Of a DNA stretch of 64,000 bases, positions 13,230 through 24,479 are shown piece after piece. The first letter of the stretch is position 1, and every line of letters starts with the position of its first letter. The translations under genes were made by a program, and so were the position numbers. This DNA is from Tipula vernalis. Lineage: Eukaryota; Arthropoda; Insecta; Diptera; Tipulidae. The stretch spans positions 306,819,236 through 306,883,235 of the forward strand of contig OY282560.1 in assembly GCA_958295665.1 (NCBI GenBank). Reading direction: 5' to 3'. A model generated the notes under the pieces. That model was not told the DNA's origin. It was given only the letters and a program-made list of their open reading frames with translations, and searched no databases.

Positions 13230-13384
13230 ATTTTATATATTTCAATACAAATATTCGTCTGATTTCCCAGAACTGAAAATGAATGAAACTTCTCAGCCAA
13301 TGGCTATATTTCGGTCACTTGGAACAATATGAGACATTTCAGTTTTGGCAAACCAGACGAATATTTAAAAATCATATAAAAATA
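13230..13384. repeat. Small imperfect foldback element
   Basis: aaatattcgtctg near 13249 pairs with cagacgaatattt near 13354-13366. The complementarity extends inward through an aactgaaa segment and outward through ttttatat, giving a roughly 155-bp imperfect hairpin. No target-site duplication was recognised and no coding is present. Confidence 0.55.
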
Positions 13385-16199
13385 AACATCATTCCTCGGA
13401 GAGTAAAGAAATAATAAAATTTCAATCATTTCAATTTCTTTCCTATTATATCTACATAGAACGAGCGTTTAGGCTATATCCCGAAAATAGCGCACCCGTT
13501 TTTTCAAAATAACATTTTGACAATATTTTACCTATCGTAAATCGAACAAAAATGCTTCTTGATTTAACTACACAGTCAACTGATAGACATATTTGTGCCA
13601 AATCATCATTTCCCTTAAAAAAAACTTTGAAGTAACACATTTACAAGTTTTGAAATTGTTAAGGATTTTATTGTGCGCTAACATTTAAAAATACATTGGC
13701 GTGCCATTAAAACGGCCCAATGGTTAAGAATATGGGATTGATATATCGTGAAAAATGCATCAAGAACAGTTAGTAAGAATCAAGCCGAAATATCTTACCC
13801 TACCAAGTTAAATTTACTAGCTGTTAGTTAATTGGGCTCAACGCCTTCGCAACCATTTCACTAAGATTTTACTCACAACCATGAATCATTTTTGACAAAA
13901 AGTATTGCAGTCACAGATTTCGACATTTTTGTCTAAAACTAATTGTTGCTAAGGACGGGCGAGATGTTAATTTATATCTGCATGCCTAATTAACGATCGT
14001 AACGCTATATTCCTGAAAAATTTCCCTCAGAACACAATCACAGAGTGCCCAAAAGAATGATAATTTGCAAAAATCTGGTACGTTCTTTCATCCTAGAATT
14101 GTTGATTTGCTGGCTGTTATAATATTCGTAACACCGTTTCATGTCAAGATCACGCATTGAAACATTAAAACAGAGATTTGGGATAGCCGCAAACGTTTAG
14201 GTGAAGAATTTATCGTAGCTCCTTCAATCAAATTCTTTCTCGATACAATGTTTTCCCTTGCAAAATTTGTAAGGAGTGTCCGACTTTAAATTGCAGGATA
14301 ACTGGAATTAATAAAGACTGAAAAAAAATTGGTTTCAGAGTTTAATTCCATTACATAAGGATAAATTTAATATTGAATAAAAAACAATAAACCGCGGACA
14401 GTTTACTATATAAAGTTCAATCAAATTTGCAACTTAAAAATTAATATGTTTCTATCTTACTTTCAAGTCCATTTGAGATTCATCGAAGGACTGTTTTTTT
14501 TTAAGGAGAATTTTGACCCCTCGCATTTTTCTCCTCAAATTATTTTAACATTTGATCTTTACTCTTGCAAACGATACCCGGTTTATTTCGATATCTTAAA
14601 AATTGACAAAATTATAGACGAAACGCCTTTGTCAAAAAATATCTCACGCGATCTTGCGACATAACCTCTCTTGTACCTATATACGGAAGAAAGAATTCTT
14701 TATCAAAAAAACTTGCAAAAAATATAGAAAATCTGAATAATAAGAAGCTGCATTAGCATTTCGCTACAAATTTGGCCTAAATTAAAAATTTTCATAATAA
14801 AAAGTGCATAATCATTATCAATAAAAATGACGACTAAAACGAAAAGTATTATCGCGATGCCTCATTAGCCTTCTGGTGGTCAAGCACAATGTAGCGTAAT
14901 TTAGTTTAGTTAGAAATTGAATCGAAAAGATCGACATAATATTAAATATGGCTTGAAAAAAAAATGTATAAATCCTGAGATTTTTTCACACAAATAGTAT
15001 AACATAACAATCCGCCATTTTTATCCTTTTTTATACCTCGAGTAAAGTCCCGGGAAAACGAGAATCGCCAAACAAAAGAATAAATCACCACAGAGATGAT
15101 TACACATAAATAATTTTTACTTTTTAGTTTAAGAAAACTATAATTAGAAAACATCTACCAAATTCCGTTCACATTTTATATAAATTAAATCGTACCGTTA
15201 AATAAAACAAAAATTGATTGTTTTTTATTTTCTATTTTTACTTAAATCTAAATTAGACAAAAAAATTAATATCGCTTCAATTGAATTGGATTATTGTGAA
15301 ACGAATAAACACCAAAATGTACGTACGTTTAAAAAAAAAATTAAGTTTTTAGCTGACTGGCTTATCTAATAAATAACATTTTACAGTTTTAAGACAAAAA
15401 TAATATATAAACTAGAGTAAGAGAAATTAAATGTGGTGAGTTATAAATGTAATCCTATTGTTGTTTGTTAAATAAGTGCTTTGTGACTGTACTAGAATAC
15501 CAATCGAAAAAAAAGAAATGAGAAGTTTAATCAAACAGTAGACAACACTTACTGTTACTATACAAACGTATTTCAATCATTCAAGATGTTTAAAACATGA
15601 CTGTCCATAAACCCTGGAATACCGAAAATGATTTTTCACTTGAACAAACATGTCTGTCTAGCAACTGGATAGAATAATGTGCTTATGTATTTCGATACAA
15701 AGAAATTAACCTTGCGTGTCGTGTGTGTGTCATATACAAATTAAGTATTTCGGCCAATTTAAAATACCTATGTATAACAAATAAATATTTTTGTTAAAAT
15801 TAAATATTTAGATATATTTATTCTAAAAATAACGTAATCACACTGAAATGGACAGTATAAAATAAATCAAAATACAATTTAAATAAAAAAAAAAACTAAT
15901 CTACTCGAATCCATCTACGTAATATATTTTATAAAATAAATAATTGTAGAAAATATAATACTAATCCACACAGACACAAATAAATGCAATACGTTATTTG
16001 TTCACTAATACATGAGAGCAATATAATTTTTTTTTTTTTTGTAAATTAATTTATTAAAAATAGAAATTAAAAGGGTGACGAATAAGTAGAATAGAAATTA
16101 TATTACATCGCTCACGCTATTATGAGTAAGTGACTACTTTATATCATTACAAACAATCTTGGCTTTCATATTTTATTATAAATTCTGTTTATTTATATG
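13385..16199. other. AT-rich non-coding DNA
   Basis: No gene recognised. Open frames at 14446-14664 (+) and 14942-15154 (-) resemble nothing I know and have the local base composition. The stretch ends at the TA target site of the Tc1-like element. Confidence 0.5.
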
Positions 16200-16381
16200 T
16201 ACACTGGATCAAAAAATTGTCCGTACAATATTCGAGTAAGGAAATATCAATGAAAAAAACAATTAAAAATAATTTATTTCGAACTTGATTTTGTATTAAC
16301 ACAGCCTAAATGTATGTTCGCCAATTAATTAATTGGCCATAACAAAAAAAAATGGATTGAATCTTGGAAAAAAATTAAATA

Positions 16382-16787
16382 CTAACTATTTTTCATCGTG
16401 AAAGCTAATTTCTGTGTCAGTTTCAAGTAGTCGTTACTGCTGATTTGCCTGCTGCATTTTAAATGTGCCCATAAATTCTCGATAGAATTCAGATCTCGCA
16501 ATTGGGGACAACCATTCTTGAACCAACTTAGACCAGCAGGTACCCTTTGGATTATTGTCATGAACGAAGCAGAAGTAATTCCTATGTTACAATTTCTCAG
16601 CAATGGTTAACAAATTGTACTTTAAACTGCATAATAATCCAACCCGATCCTTAGTGATTTTGATAAATGTTAAATTGCCAACACATTTTGCACTCAATTG
16701 CTCCTCATCCATTATATTTTCGCCCCATACTTCACAGTTGGCCGAAAAATTTTCGGTTTCAGTTTTATTATTTTGTTTGGTGTGCAT
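16382..16787 (-). pseudogene. Tc1-like transposase, C-terminal half
   Basis: Two overlapping minus-strand pieces belong to one DDE transposase. The upstream piece (16787-16587) has 'CEVWGENIMDEEQL' and 'GVGNLTFI.'-like residues, as in the Tc1 strand after the first catalytic Asp. The next piece (16603-16382) has 'LSWFKNGCPQLRDLNSIENL' with the third catalytic Glu, followed by 'WAHLKCSRQISS' before the stop. The expected Asp-Asn box with the second catalytic Asp is not intact. A frameshift lies in the overlap at 16587-16603. The intact enzyme would cut and paste the element by binding its inverted repeats; this copy cannot. Confidence 0.85.
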
Positions 16788-17089
16788 GTGATTAACGTTT
16801 TGGTGTTGAGAGAGTGTAGTTTGTGTGAATTTGTATTTGGTTATGAAGCGGGTATATGCTCGGCTATACTAACGAAAAGTGGAAAATAAGTAAGAAAAAT
16901 GTTGATTGAAGTGGATAAATATGTACAATATAATGTCCATACTAACTGGATCGAGCTGTGACCATCCTTTTGTTTTGTGATTGTGGTATATATTTTTCTC
17001 TATCCTTTTATCCATATACTAAAAATCTTACAATCGATCGTCAAATGCGAATATGTAAGTTTATGAAAGCAATATACTTAAAACTTAGA

Positions 17090-17770
17090 GAGTTGGTTGG
17101 GTTGCATGCTTCAGCGATTTTGGTAATTCAATCTGCATCATCTAGCCAGGAGTCTTCAAGGAAAACGCGAAACAGTTCGAAAAATACCCAAATAAAACCT
17201 TTAACAACTATCCGTGCACGCTCGAAAAAGCCAATCTTCTTACGGACAAAATAAAGCTCACACAACGTGAAACATGATGCAAAGTGTTACTGAAGCGGTT
17301 CGAGGCAAAAAATCCAGAAAAATTATTTTTACCGATAAGAAGCTGATCATAATTGAATAATGGCTACAATCGTCAAAATGACCATATTTGGTCTGTTTGG
17401 ACCGTATCTGACATGGTTTGGGTTGGATTTATCGCTGTGGGAAAGTTACCGCTCAAATTAAACAATCAAGTGAACCAATAAATGTATCGCCGTGAAATTC
17501 TCGAGGAAGTAGTTCTTCCCTGAACCTTGGAGCAATACTAAAAAAATTATTGAACCTTCCAACAAGATTCTGCTCTGGCTCACAAAGGGCCATTGACTCA
17601 ACAATGGATTCGAGAGAAATTTCCGGACATAATCGGCTTTACGCAATGGTCACATTTTTTTGGGCATACTTGAAGACTAAAGCTTTTGCCAATCAAACAA
17701 TGTGGTTCAAATTCTTTAGAAATATTTGGAATTTAATCAGCCTTCGTATTTTATTGTCACATGGTATAAA
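17090..17770 (+). pseudogene. maT-type (DD37D-like) mariner transposase relic
   Basis: This is a plus-strand relic inside the Tc1-like element. Pieces in shifting frames include 'LEKANLLTDKIKLTQRE' near 17230, 'KIIFTDKKLIIIE' near 17320 (first catalytic Asp region), 'TFQQDSALAHKGPLTQQW' near 17555-17600 (second catalytic Asp) and 'REKFPDIIGFTQW'. The segment that should hold the third Asp is deleted, and the frame then jumps to 'FWAYLKTKAFANQ' near 17660. The QQDSA box with this spacing is typical of maT/DD37D mariners. The DD41D element is inserted immediately after it at the TA of 17776-17777, probably within its 3' end. It is dead. Confidence 0.8.
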
Positions 17771-17777
17771 TAATATA

Positions 17778-18179
17778 CAGGGTGTCCGGGTTTGGGATGC
17801 TGATCCGTCATGGGGTGATTCCTTGGTTCATTCTGAGAAACAAATCGTATGTGGAGGGGGGATCCATTTTTGATATCCTTTGAGATACAGGGTGTTTAAA
17901 AAATTTGGTTCAGGAAAAAAGTAAACCCAAATATTAAACTGTAACTTCCAAAATATTTATCGGAGAGCAACCAACTTAGTCATATTTGGTTGGTAATCGT
18001 ATAGGCTATTATTAAGGTTTAAGTGGTTATCTTGTATCTGCATCCGTTTGAGAGCTATGGTGATTTAAAGTAAAAAAAAATATTTATTTTTTATAAAATC
18101 GAGTTTTTCTCAAAAAAAACCGTTATAATTTTTTCTTTTGTTTATTTAATTTTAATTTGTCATGATCTCCTCTACAATC
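17778..18179. repeat. Left terminal inverted repeat (402 bp)
   Basis: It pairs with 19550-19952 almost base for base, ending inward at cctctacaatc. The tip motif tacagggtgt occurs again at 17886-17895 inside the repeat, giving each arm two copies of the terminal signal. Such long arms are unusual for the Tc1/mariner superfamily. Confidence 0.95.
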
Positions 18180-18450
18180 CCCCAATGCATTACTTGTACC
18201 CACGTGCCATAGTTTTCTTCGTATTCCGTTTATTCTCAATCTAGTTAAGAGATGTTATAGTGTTAATATTTTACCAATTTTATTTTGATCTGTAAAACAG
18301 TAGGCGATGATTATCAACTCATTTGTTTAAATGTTGAAAAAACAAAAACCAAATATTTTCAGATTCAGTCATTAGTTTCGAGATATTATCTAGTGTTGTA
18401 TCAGTGTTGTGAATCAAAATTTTAATTAATTTAATAAAATTAATATTATA

Positions 18451-19522
18451 ATGGCACAGTTCTCAGGTGAGGAGTACATTGATATCCATTTTGTTTACGG
18501 ATTTTGCGATGGTAATGCAGCACGAGCTCGCAATGAATATCAACTCAGATTTCCAACACGTCGCATTCCTGACGCAAGAGTATTTATAAATATTCATAGG
18601 AGACTGCCAAATATCGTAACAAGATCGAATACCCGGGCGGAGCCCCATTCAGTCTCACCAAACCATTTGGATGTCGACGAAGGTATAATCCGTAATGTAA
18701 CAGCAAATCCTTCTATTAGCATAAGGAGGCTCGCTTTACAATTAAACGTCTCTCGCTATCGAATTCATCAAGTATTGCACAAGGAGAATCTTCATCCATA
18801 CCCATACAACACCCGTTCAACAACTATTACCGATAGACCGCACTACAAGATTGGAGTTTTGTAATTTGTTGATGGAAAGGAATTTGGACAATGCAAGTTT
18901 TGTGAAACGTATCCTATGGACGGATGAATCTCAATTCACAAGAGATGGCATAACAAACTTTCACAATCTACACGCGTGGGCTGCTGAAAATCCTCATTCG
19001 AAAAAACAAATATCATTTCAGCACCGATTCAGTGTAAACGTATGGGCTGGTGTAATTAGCGATAAATTAATTGGACCATTCATATTACCACCTAGATTAA
19101 ATGGTGAACGTTATTTACAATTTTTACAAAACGATTTGCCACTCCTTTTTGATTATGTTCCCATTTTAAGTAGATTCTCGCACACATACCAACATGATGG
19201 TGCACCTTGTCACTACCATAATAATGTTAGGAATTTTTTTAACGAAAATTATCCAAATAATTGGATTGGAAGAAATGGTCCAATTCATTGGCCTGCAAGA
19301 TTCCCCGATCTTACGGTATTGGATTTTTATGTATGGGGAAGGATGAAGGCGCTTGTATACTCCAAAGAAATTGAAACAAAAGAAGAACTTATACAACGAA
19401 TACACACAGCAGCACAACAGATAAGGGAAGAATTACCAAGAATTGAAATAACCAAAGGCATACTTAAACGAATATTAGCATGTATTCAATCACAAGGAGG
19501 ACATTTTGAGCACCTTTTATAA
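18451..19522 (+). pseudogene. DD41D transposase with one frameshift
   Basis: This gene moves the element by cut and paste at TA sites. Frame one runs 18451-18864 and frame two continues to 19522, for about 357 residues in all, a full length for the family. The N-terminus has a helix-turn-helix of the DUF4817 type ('VYGFCDGNAARARNEYQLRF') and a second one around 'SIRRLALQLNVSRYRIHQVL'. The DDE core has 'LWTDESQF' (Asp at 18923), 'YQHDGAPC' (Asp at about 19196) and 'PDLTVLDFYVWG', with 41 residues between the second and third Asp, hence DD41D. It closes with 'GGHFEHLL'. The break lies near 18808, where one extra A appears to shift the frame between 'HPYPY' and 'PVQQLLP'. No other lesion is obvious. 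I call it a pseudogene only because of that base, which could also be an assembly error. Confidence 0.93.
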
Positions 19523-19549
19523 CTCTTCGACCCAAACTTTGTATTGAGT

Positions 19550-19952
19550 GATTGTAGAGGAGATCATGACAAATTAAAATTAAATAAACAAAAGAAAAAA
19601 TTATAACGGTTTTTTTTGAGAAAAACTCGATTTTATAAAAAATAAATATTTTTTTTTTACTTTAAATCACCATAGCTCTCAAACGGATGCAGATACAAGA
19701 TAACCACTTAAACCTTAATAATAGCCTATACGATTACCAACCAAATAAGACTAAGTTGGTTGCTCTCCGATAAATATTTTGGAAGTTACAGTTTAATATT
19801 TGGGTGTACTTTTTTTCTGAACCACATTTTTTAAACACCCTGTATCTCAAAGGATATGAAAAATGGACCCCCCCTCCACATACGATTTGTTTCTCAGAAT
19901 GAACCAAGGAATCACCCCACGACGGATCAGCATCCCAAACCCGGACACCCTG
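19550..19952. repeat. Right terminal inverted repeat (403 bp)
   Basis: Inverted partner of 17778-18179, starting gattgtagagg and ending ccggacaccctg. The internal duplicate tip acaccctgta lies near 19835-19845. Confidence 0.95.
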
Positions 19953-19954
19953 TA

Positions 19955-20689
19955 TTTATTTATTTAGTCTAATTGTAAAAGTATTTTAAGTTTTAACTTT
20001 TTGCTTTAGTGAAAAGTTTAATTTTTTAATTTATAATTTGTTTCAGAGATTTAAATTTTAAATAATTTTCGAGTTCAGGAAATATTACTTTCCCTTTTTA
20101 TTGATAAATATTTCAATATTCAGAAATACCTGTGGAATCTCCAGAACTTTCAAGTTAACTAAGTCCAGTTAACTAAGAGAAACAGTAAAGGAAGCGGGGA
20201 GAAATTTAATCATCGAACTTATAATAATCAATTTCTTAGTTTAGAAGCATTTCAGTCCGGACTTCATGATTTATGAGTTAATTATCATGTTAACATTTTA
20301 ATATTGGATACTGATATTACTAACTATATTTTATTTCAGCGCCAAACGTAGATCAAAATTTAAACTGTCACTATAGATTGCAGGTTTGTGAAAATTATAC
20401 ATTTAGAATAAAAATTTAAGCTAAATTGTAGTCAATTGAGAGTTTTGCGACAGGTAATCGCAAATTTTTGGAAATCATGTTTTAATTTTATGATTTTTTT
20501 GTTTTGAATGCATAGCATTGTGAGCATAGTAAAATGAGCTAAATTTTATAACATAATTACACCACGTGCATGACATTTTAAAATATTTGACACCCTGTAT
20601 TTTAAAAAATAACAAAAAACATGTTCCATCTTTTTTTTTACTGTGCTACAACATTCAAAACATAAAAATCATAAAATAAAAACATGATT
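19955..20689. other. Remainder of nested insertions, unassigned
   Basis: AT-rich sequence between the DD41D element and the N-terminal piece of the Tc1 gene. It should contain the 3' end of the maT relic and its junction back to Tc1, but I cannot place that junction. A lone acaccctgtatttt near 20590 resembles a mariner-type tip and may mark it. Confidence 0.4.
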
Positions 20690-21060
20690 TTCGGTGCCTT
20701 ATAAGGAATTTCACCTCTGACCTACTATTTTATAAGCTGCAAATCAGATTTAATTAATTATTATTGCGATTTTCAGAAGTAGCCCAGAAATCAGATTCCG
20801 CAAACTAATAAATTATCAACGTCTGATCCGAAAACATTGAATTTGCTTTATTTATTGGCGATATCTATGGTTTCTTGCGCGATAAACACCCTAGATGCCT
20901 TTTATTTTGCAGCGTAAGAGAACTAAGCTTTGCGGCCACGTCCGGGGGATTTTGTTTTTTTAACTTTCTGGATCACGCATTGAATAGAAGATCAGGGTCG
21001 ATCAACAAATTTTGTAATTTCCGATAAAGTTTTACCTTCATTGTTCAGGGTTAATTTTTT
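20690..21060 (-). pseudogene. Tc1-like transposase, N-terminal DNA-binding part
   Basis: The minus strand reads 'LNNEGKTLSEITKFVDRP' near 21050-21000, then an Ile/Val/Lys-rich helix and 'SPGRGRKA', which match the first helix-turn-helix and the GRPR-like linker of Tc1 transposases. Stops follow. Its position just inside the right inverted repeat, with the catalytic half just inside the left, shows that one gene was split by the insertions. Confidence 0.7.
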
Positions 21061-21370
21061 TATTTTAATTCGAATTTTAAAATAAAAAGCACATATTTTT
21101 GTATAAATTTGAAGAACTTTCTTTCAACGTATCAAAATTTGAACTAAAACTTAATTAAATATTGACGTAATTTACTGTTAGGTACAAATAAGCCTTATTA
21201 TTGCTTTAAATAATTAATGTTTAATGGCGAGGTGCTACTTATTTGTTGTAGTTTTGGATTGTGCTCATGCCTAAATCTTTTTCAGCAAAAAACTTCAACA
21301 TTATTTGAAGTTAGTTATAAGTTAGTTAATTAGTTTATGTATTGTACGGACAATTTGTTGATACAGTGTA

Positions 21371-22880
21371 CATATTAGTGTAAGTCCAATACGCAGTACT
21401 TATCAGATGTGTTTCTGAATAGCTACTAGTTGTGGTTTATTAATAATTTAATTATAATTTTTTCTGCCATTTATGGAAGTCACAACAATTTAGTTAATTA
21501 CAATAAATGTGGGACCAATGTGCGCGTGAACACTCTTTAAATAACCATTACTAAATTATAGGTAAAGGCCAATGAATCGAACACATGCTAAGAATGAATC
21601 AATTACCACGTAATATTTATTTAAGCATCTAAATACACATACCACAAAATTGTCACCTAATCCAAACTAGCACGATATAATTTTGTAAAACCAACATATA
21701 AATTATCTTTAAACCATACACAACAAATGTTTGTAATATCTGCGATAAAAAATTTTAAGCGTTGCTAGATTAAATTTTATCGGCAAAGTTTAAAAAAAAA
21801 ACCCAGTACAATTTTTGCGATCAATCCAGACTAACAAAAACACCAACAAACTCTAGTGAATAAGTGGTATTACAACAGTAACTCCATTATTTGCCTATAA
21901 AAAACGTAGCTAGGAAAAAACTAGAAATTTTTGCATTAGAAATTGTGTTTTAGTTTTTGCACACAAAAATGAAAACTATCAAAATAAACTATTTTCCAAT
22001 CGTATTAAATCGGTTTATACTAAGTGTGTACATAAATATAATAAAAAAAGAAATAAAGTAACTAAAACTATTTCGATTTTTTTATTTTATTTTACTTGCC
22101 ATTTTTAATTTTATGTATTCGAGCTAAAATGTACATGAAACACAAAATGCAAGTGCATGACAACCATTTTATTTTACTTTAAAAAATAAAGTCGTGGCCA
22201 CAACGTATACCTAGTGTGTGTGTGCGTGTGTGTGTGTGTAAGTACACAAAAACAAATCGAAATTAATATTTTACATCGCAGAATTGTACATACTTTTGGT
22301 TGGATTTTTATTTGCGTACAAAATAATATACAAAACCTGACACGAGAATGTTCCACTATTTCAAAACAAGGGATGCTGCGATATTTTCGTTATGGTATTG
22401 ATTTTTCACCCACCTTAAGAAACCGTCATTCTAGAATGGTGTTTTATACGAAAATTTTTTGTTTTGATGTATATATGTATGTACACAATAAATTTGAATT
22501 AAAAGTGAACTGGTATATAATCATTGTACATAGTTTTGTGATAGTACTTTTAGTAAGTTTTTTTTTATATAAATCAACATTATACATCGTATATGTTGAA
22601 TGTATATAGAAGTAAAAAAAAAAAATTATAAGAGGATGTTGGTGGGAAAACAAAACAAAAAAAAAAGTTGAAAAATCGATTCGAAAAATTGTTATATAGC
22701 TACATAAAAAAACAGTATTTTCCAACGTTTGAAGCCGAGATACAAATATATAATATACAGAGCAAAGAAAAAATGTGAATACATTTTTTCTATATACAAG
22801 TGTACATATCCTTTCCTATGTACAAACATATTTTTCTATTATATATTTATATTTTATACTGGATATATATAATCGTGCAA
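21371..22880. other. AT-rich non-coding DNA
   Basis: No gene recognised. It contains a (TG)n tract at 22214-22240 that creates the overlapping frames near 22174-22725, and many A/T runs. Confidence 0.5.
22214..22240. repeat. (TG)n microsatellite
   Basis: A run of tg units with one cg interruption. Confidence 0.9.
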
Positions 22881-22995
22881 ACAGGGTGTCCCGATATTTA
22901 TGTACCCGAAAGAAAAACATTTCTACCCTTCTTGATTTAATTGCAAGTCCCTAACACTATTTCCTCAATATTTAGCTAATATCGGGACACCCTGT
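22881..22995. mobile_element. 115-bp mini inverted-repeat element
   Basis: acagggtgtcccgatatt at 22881-22898 is exactly repeated in inverse at 22978-22995, around 79 bases of non-coding sequence. The tip cagggtgtccc resembles the ends of maT/mariner-type elements, including the 17778 element. The right flank is TA but the left flank is AA, so the target duplication is not intact. Probably a minimal MITE. Confidence 0.8.
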
Positions 22996-23342
22996 AAAAC
23001 GAGCGACATATGCACGTTCATAAAATATACGTACATATGTATATCCATTTTTCAACATAAACAGCAACACTAATAAAAAAACTGAATAGGATGTTGATGA
23101 GAAAAAAAATCCGAAAATTACATATCAGACACACCCAAACATATTTTCATCATTCACAAACTAGAATCCATTTTCGCTTTATTTTAAATCTTCTTATAAA
23201 TTAACTAAAATATGTTTGTATATTTGTATTCAAATCTCGTTATAGCCAATCAAACAAAATGTGGTCAAACAATCAGACATTTCACACATCACAAAAATTT
23301 CAAATCTCTTTATTTATAAAAACTATAAAAATGTTGACTTAC
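22996..23342. other. Intron adjacent to Tlk exon donor
   Basis: AT-rich, no gene. On the minus strand this is the start of the intron that follows the Tlk exon, beginning with gtaagt. Confidence 0.5.
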
Positions 23343-23428
23343 CCGAGCTCCGAGGAATCTTGCCTCGAGCAATTCTTGTTTACGAGGATCTAGTGCGGCT
23401 TGGAAATGTTCCATTTTAACCGCAGCAC
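23343..23428 (-). CDS. Tlk: Tousled-like kinase, first coding exon (partial gene)
   Basis: This is the one host exon I can support. On the minus strand, a pyrimidine-rich acceptor ending ttttgtaaag precedes 23428, and the exon ends at 23343 with a consensus donor gtaagt. Fourteen bases of leader precede an ATG at 23414, and 24 codons run to the donor, ending exactly on a codon boundary. The peptide contains 'LDPRKQELLEARF', which closely matches the N-terminal 'LDPRRQELLEARF' of animal TLK kinases from memory. TLKs are nuclear Ser/Thr kinases that phosphorylate the Asf1 histone chaperone and act in replication-coupled chromatin assembly; the kinase domain itself lies outside this window. The exon is GC-richer than its surroundings. 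No later exon is seen down to position 1. Confidence 0.85.
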
Positions 23429-24479
23429 CTTTACAAAAAGAATAAAAAAAAAATGTTTTATTAATAATTCAACAATTAAAACAAAATATTCTAAAATAAA
23501 TTGATTTCTATCTAATTTAAACGAAAAATAATCAATCATGAACATATAACATCAACAATAAAAAAAAAAAAGGTTGTGATGCCATTTTATTACGTCATCA
23601 TAAGTCTCTGCTGTAAGTGTCGATGTCGATACACATATCTCATTTGTGCTGTATAAATAAGTTAGATAAAATTATAAAATATAAAAATAAGCGCAAGTAT
23701 CACAAAGAATTTGTTTTCTTCTTTTCCTTCGTGTAATACAGTTAGAGCTCTCCAATTTTCATAGGATAAAAATAAAAAAGTTGAATTGTGTAGAAAAAAA
23801 AAAAATTAACACTCCATTTTAACTTTGCTAATATACTTATCTAATCAAAATAAGACGCGTACACATATTTATTTTTAGAATAGGCTGTATTTCGTCAGAA
23901 ATTGGTTTTATCAGTATTTTAAAGCACCTATAAAAGATATTCTACGCAAAATAGACGAACATAGAAAAATATCGATTTTTCTCATTCATTTCGGAAGAAA
24001 TTCAATTTTTATATTAGAAAAAAAAAATCAAAAATTTTGCAAAATAATTCATATAAATTCTCTTTAATTATCGAGTTTATAATTAGAACACCTACATATG
24101 GTTAAAATTAAAAGTTTGGAATACATACAATTTGTATACAGAAAACAATGTAGGCAGTTTTTAAATTGCTTAATCAAAACTTTTTTATTTTTGGTTATAT
24201 GTATATCAAGTTCAGCCAATCTAATATATAAACAGGGTGAACCATTTAAGTTAACTCGCTATATTTTCATCTTATTTTACATTGACCAGTTTACAAGATC
24301 CATTCGCTTTGACGTAATGCCTGTTTCAATGTATTCTTATTAATTTTCTCGCTGACGTATTCCATCCTTGTGTAGCAATAATACACCGTAAAACGATCAT
24401 TTCGACGTTCGTCTTCTTAGTACACCCCTAGAGCTGCGTACCTTACGTAAGTTAAGTTCTTCCTTTTCCTTTTTTTTTG
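23429..24479. other. Upstream intron, AT-rich
   Basis: No gene recognised. A frame at 24098-24343 (+) resembles nothing known. aaacagggtgaaccattt near 24233 recalls a mariner-type tip but has no partner nearby. Confidence 0.45.

Larger units (their letters stand above)
17778..19952 (+). mobile_element. DD41D (rosa-like) Tc1/mariner element, nearly intact
   Basis: This is a complete DNA transposon of 2175 bp flanked by TA (17776-17777 and 19953-19954). The ends read cagggtgtccgggtttggga and its complement. Inverted repeats are about 400 bp each, with few visible differences between arms, so the insertion is young. The single transposase gene lies between them. It is the innermost and latest of three nested insertions. 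Confidence 0.95.
16202..21368. mobile_element. Tc1-like element, split by later insertions
   Basis: Terminal inverted repeats are visible at both ends: cactggatcaaaaaattgtc at 16202 and its near complement ending ...gatacagtg at 21368, each flanked by TA (16200-16201 and 21369-21370). Both contain the core attgtccgtacaat. Minus-strand transposase pieces sit just inside each end: the C-terminal half at 16382-16787 and the N-terminal DNA-binding half near 20690-21060. Everything between, about 16.9-20 kb, is later insertion. The family's usual 1.6-1.7 kb length fits the outer pieces once the insertions are removed. Confidence 0.82.

Noticed and set aside
22174..22725. Overlapping frames of 131 and 93 codons
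   Set aside because: They arise from a (TG)n microsatellite and T-rich DNA on both strands, with no domain.
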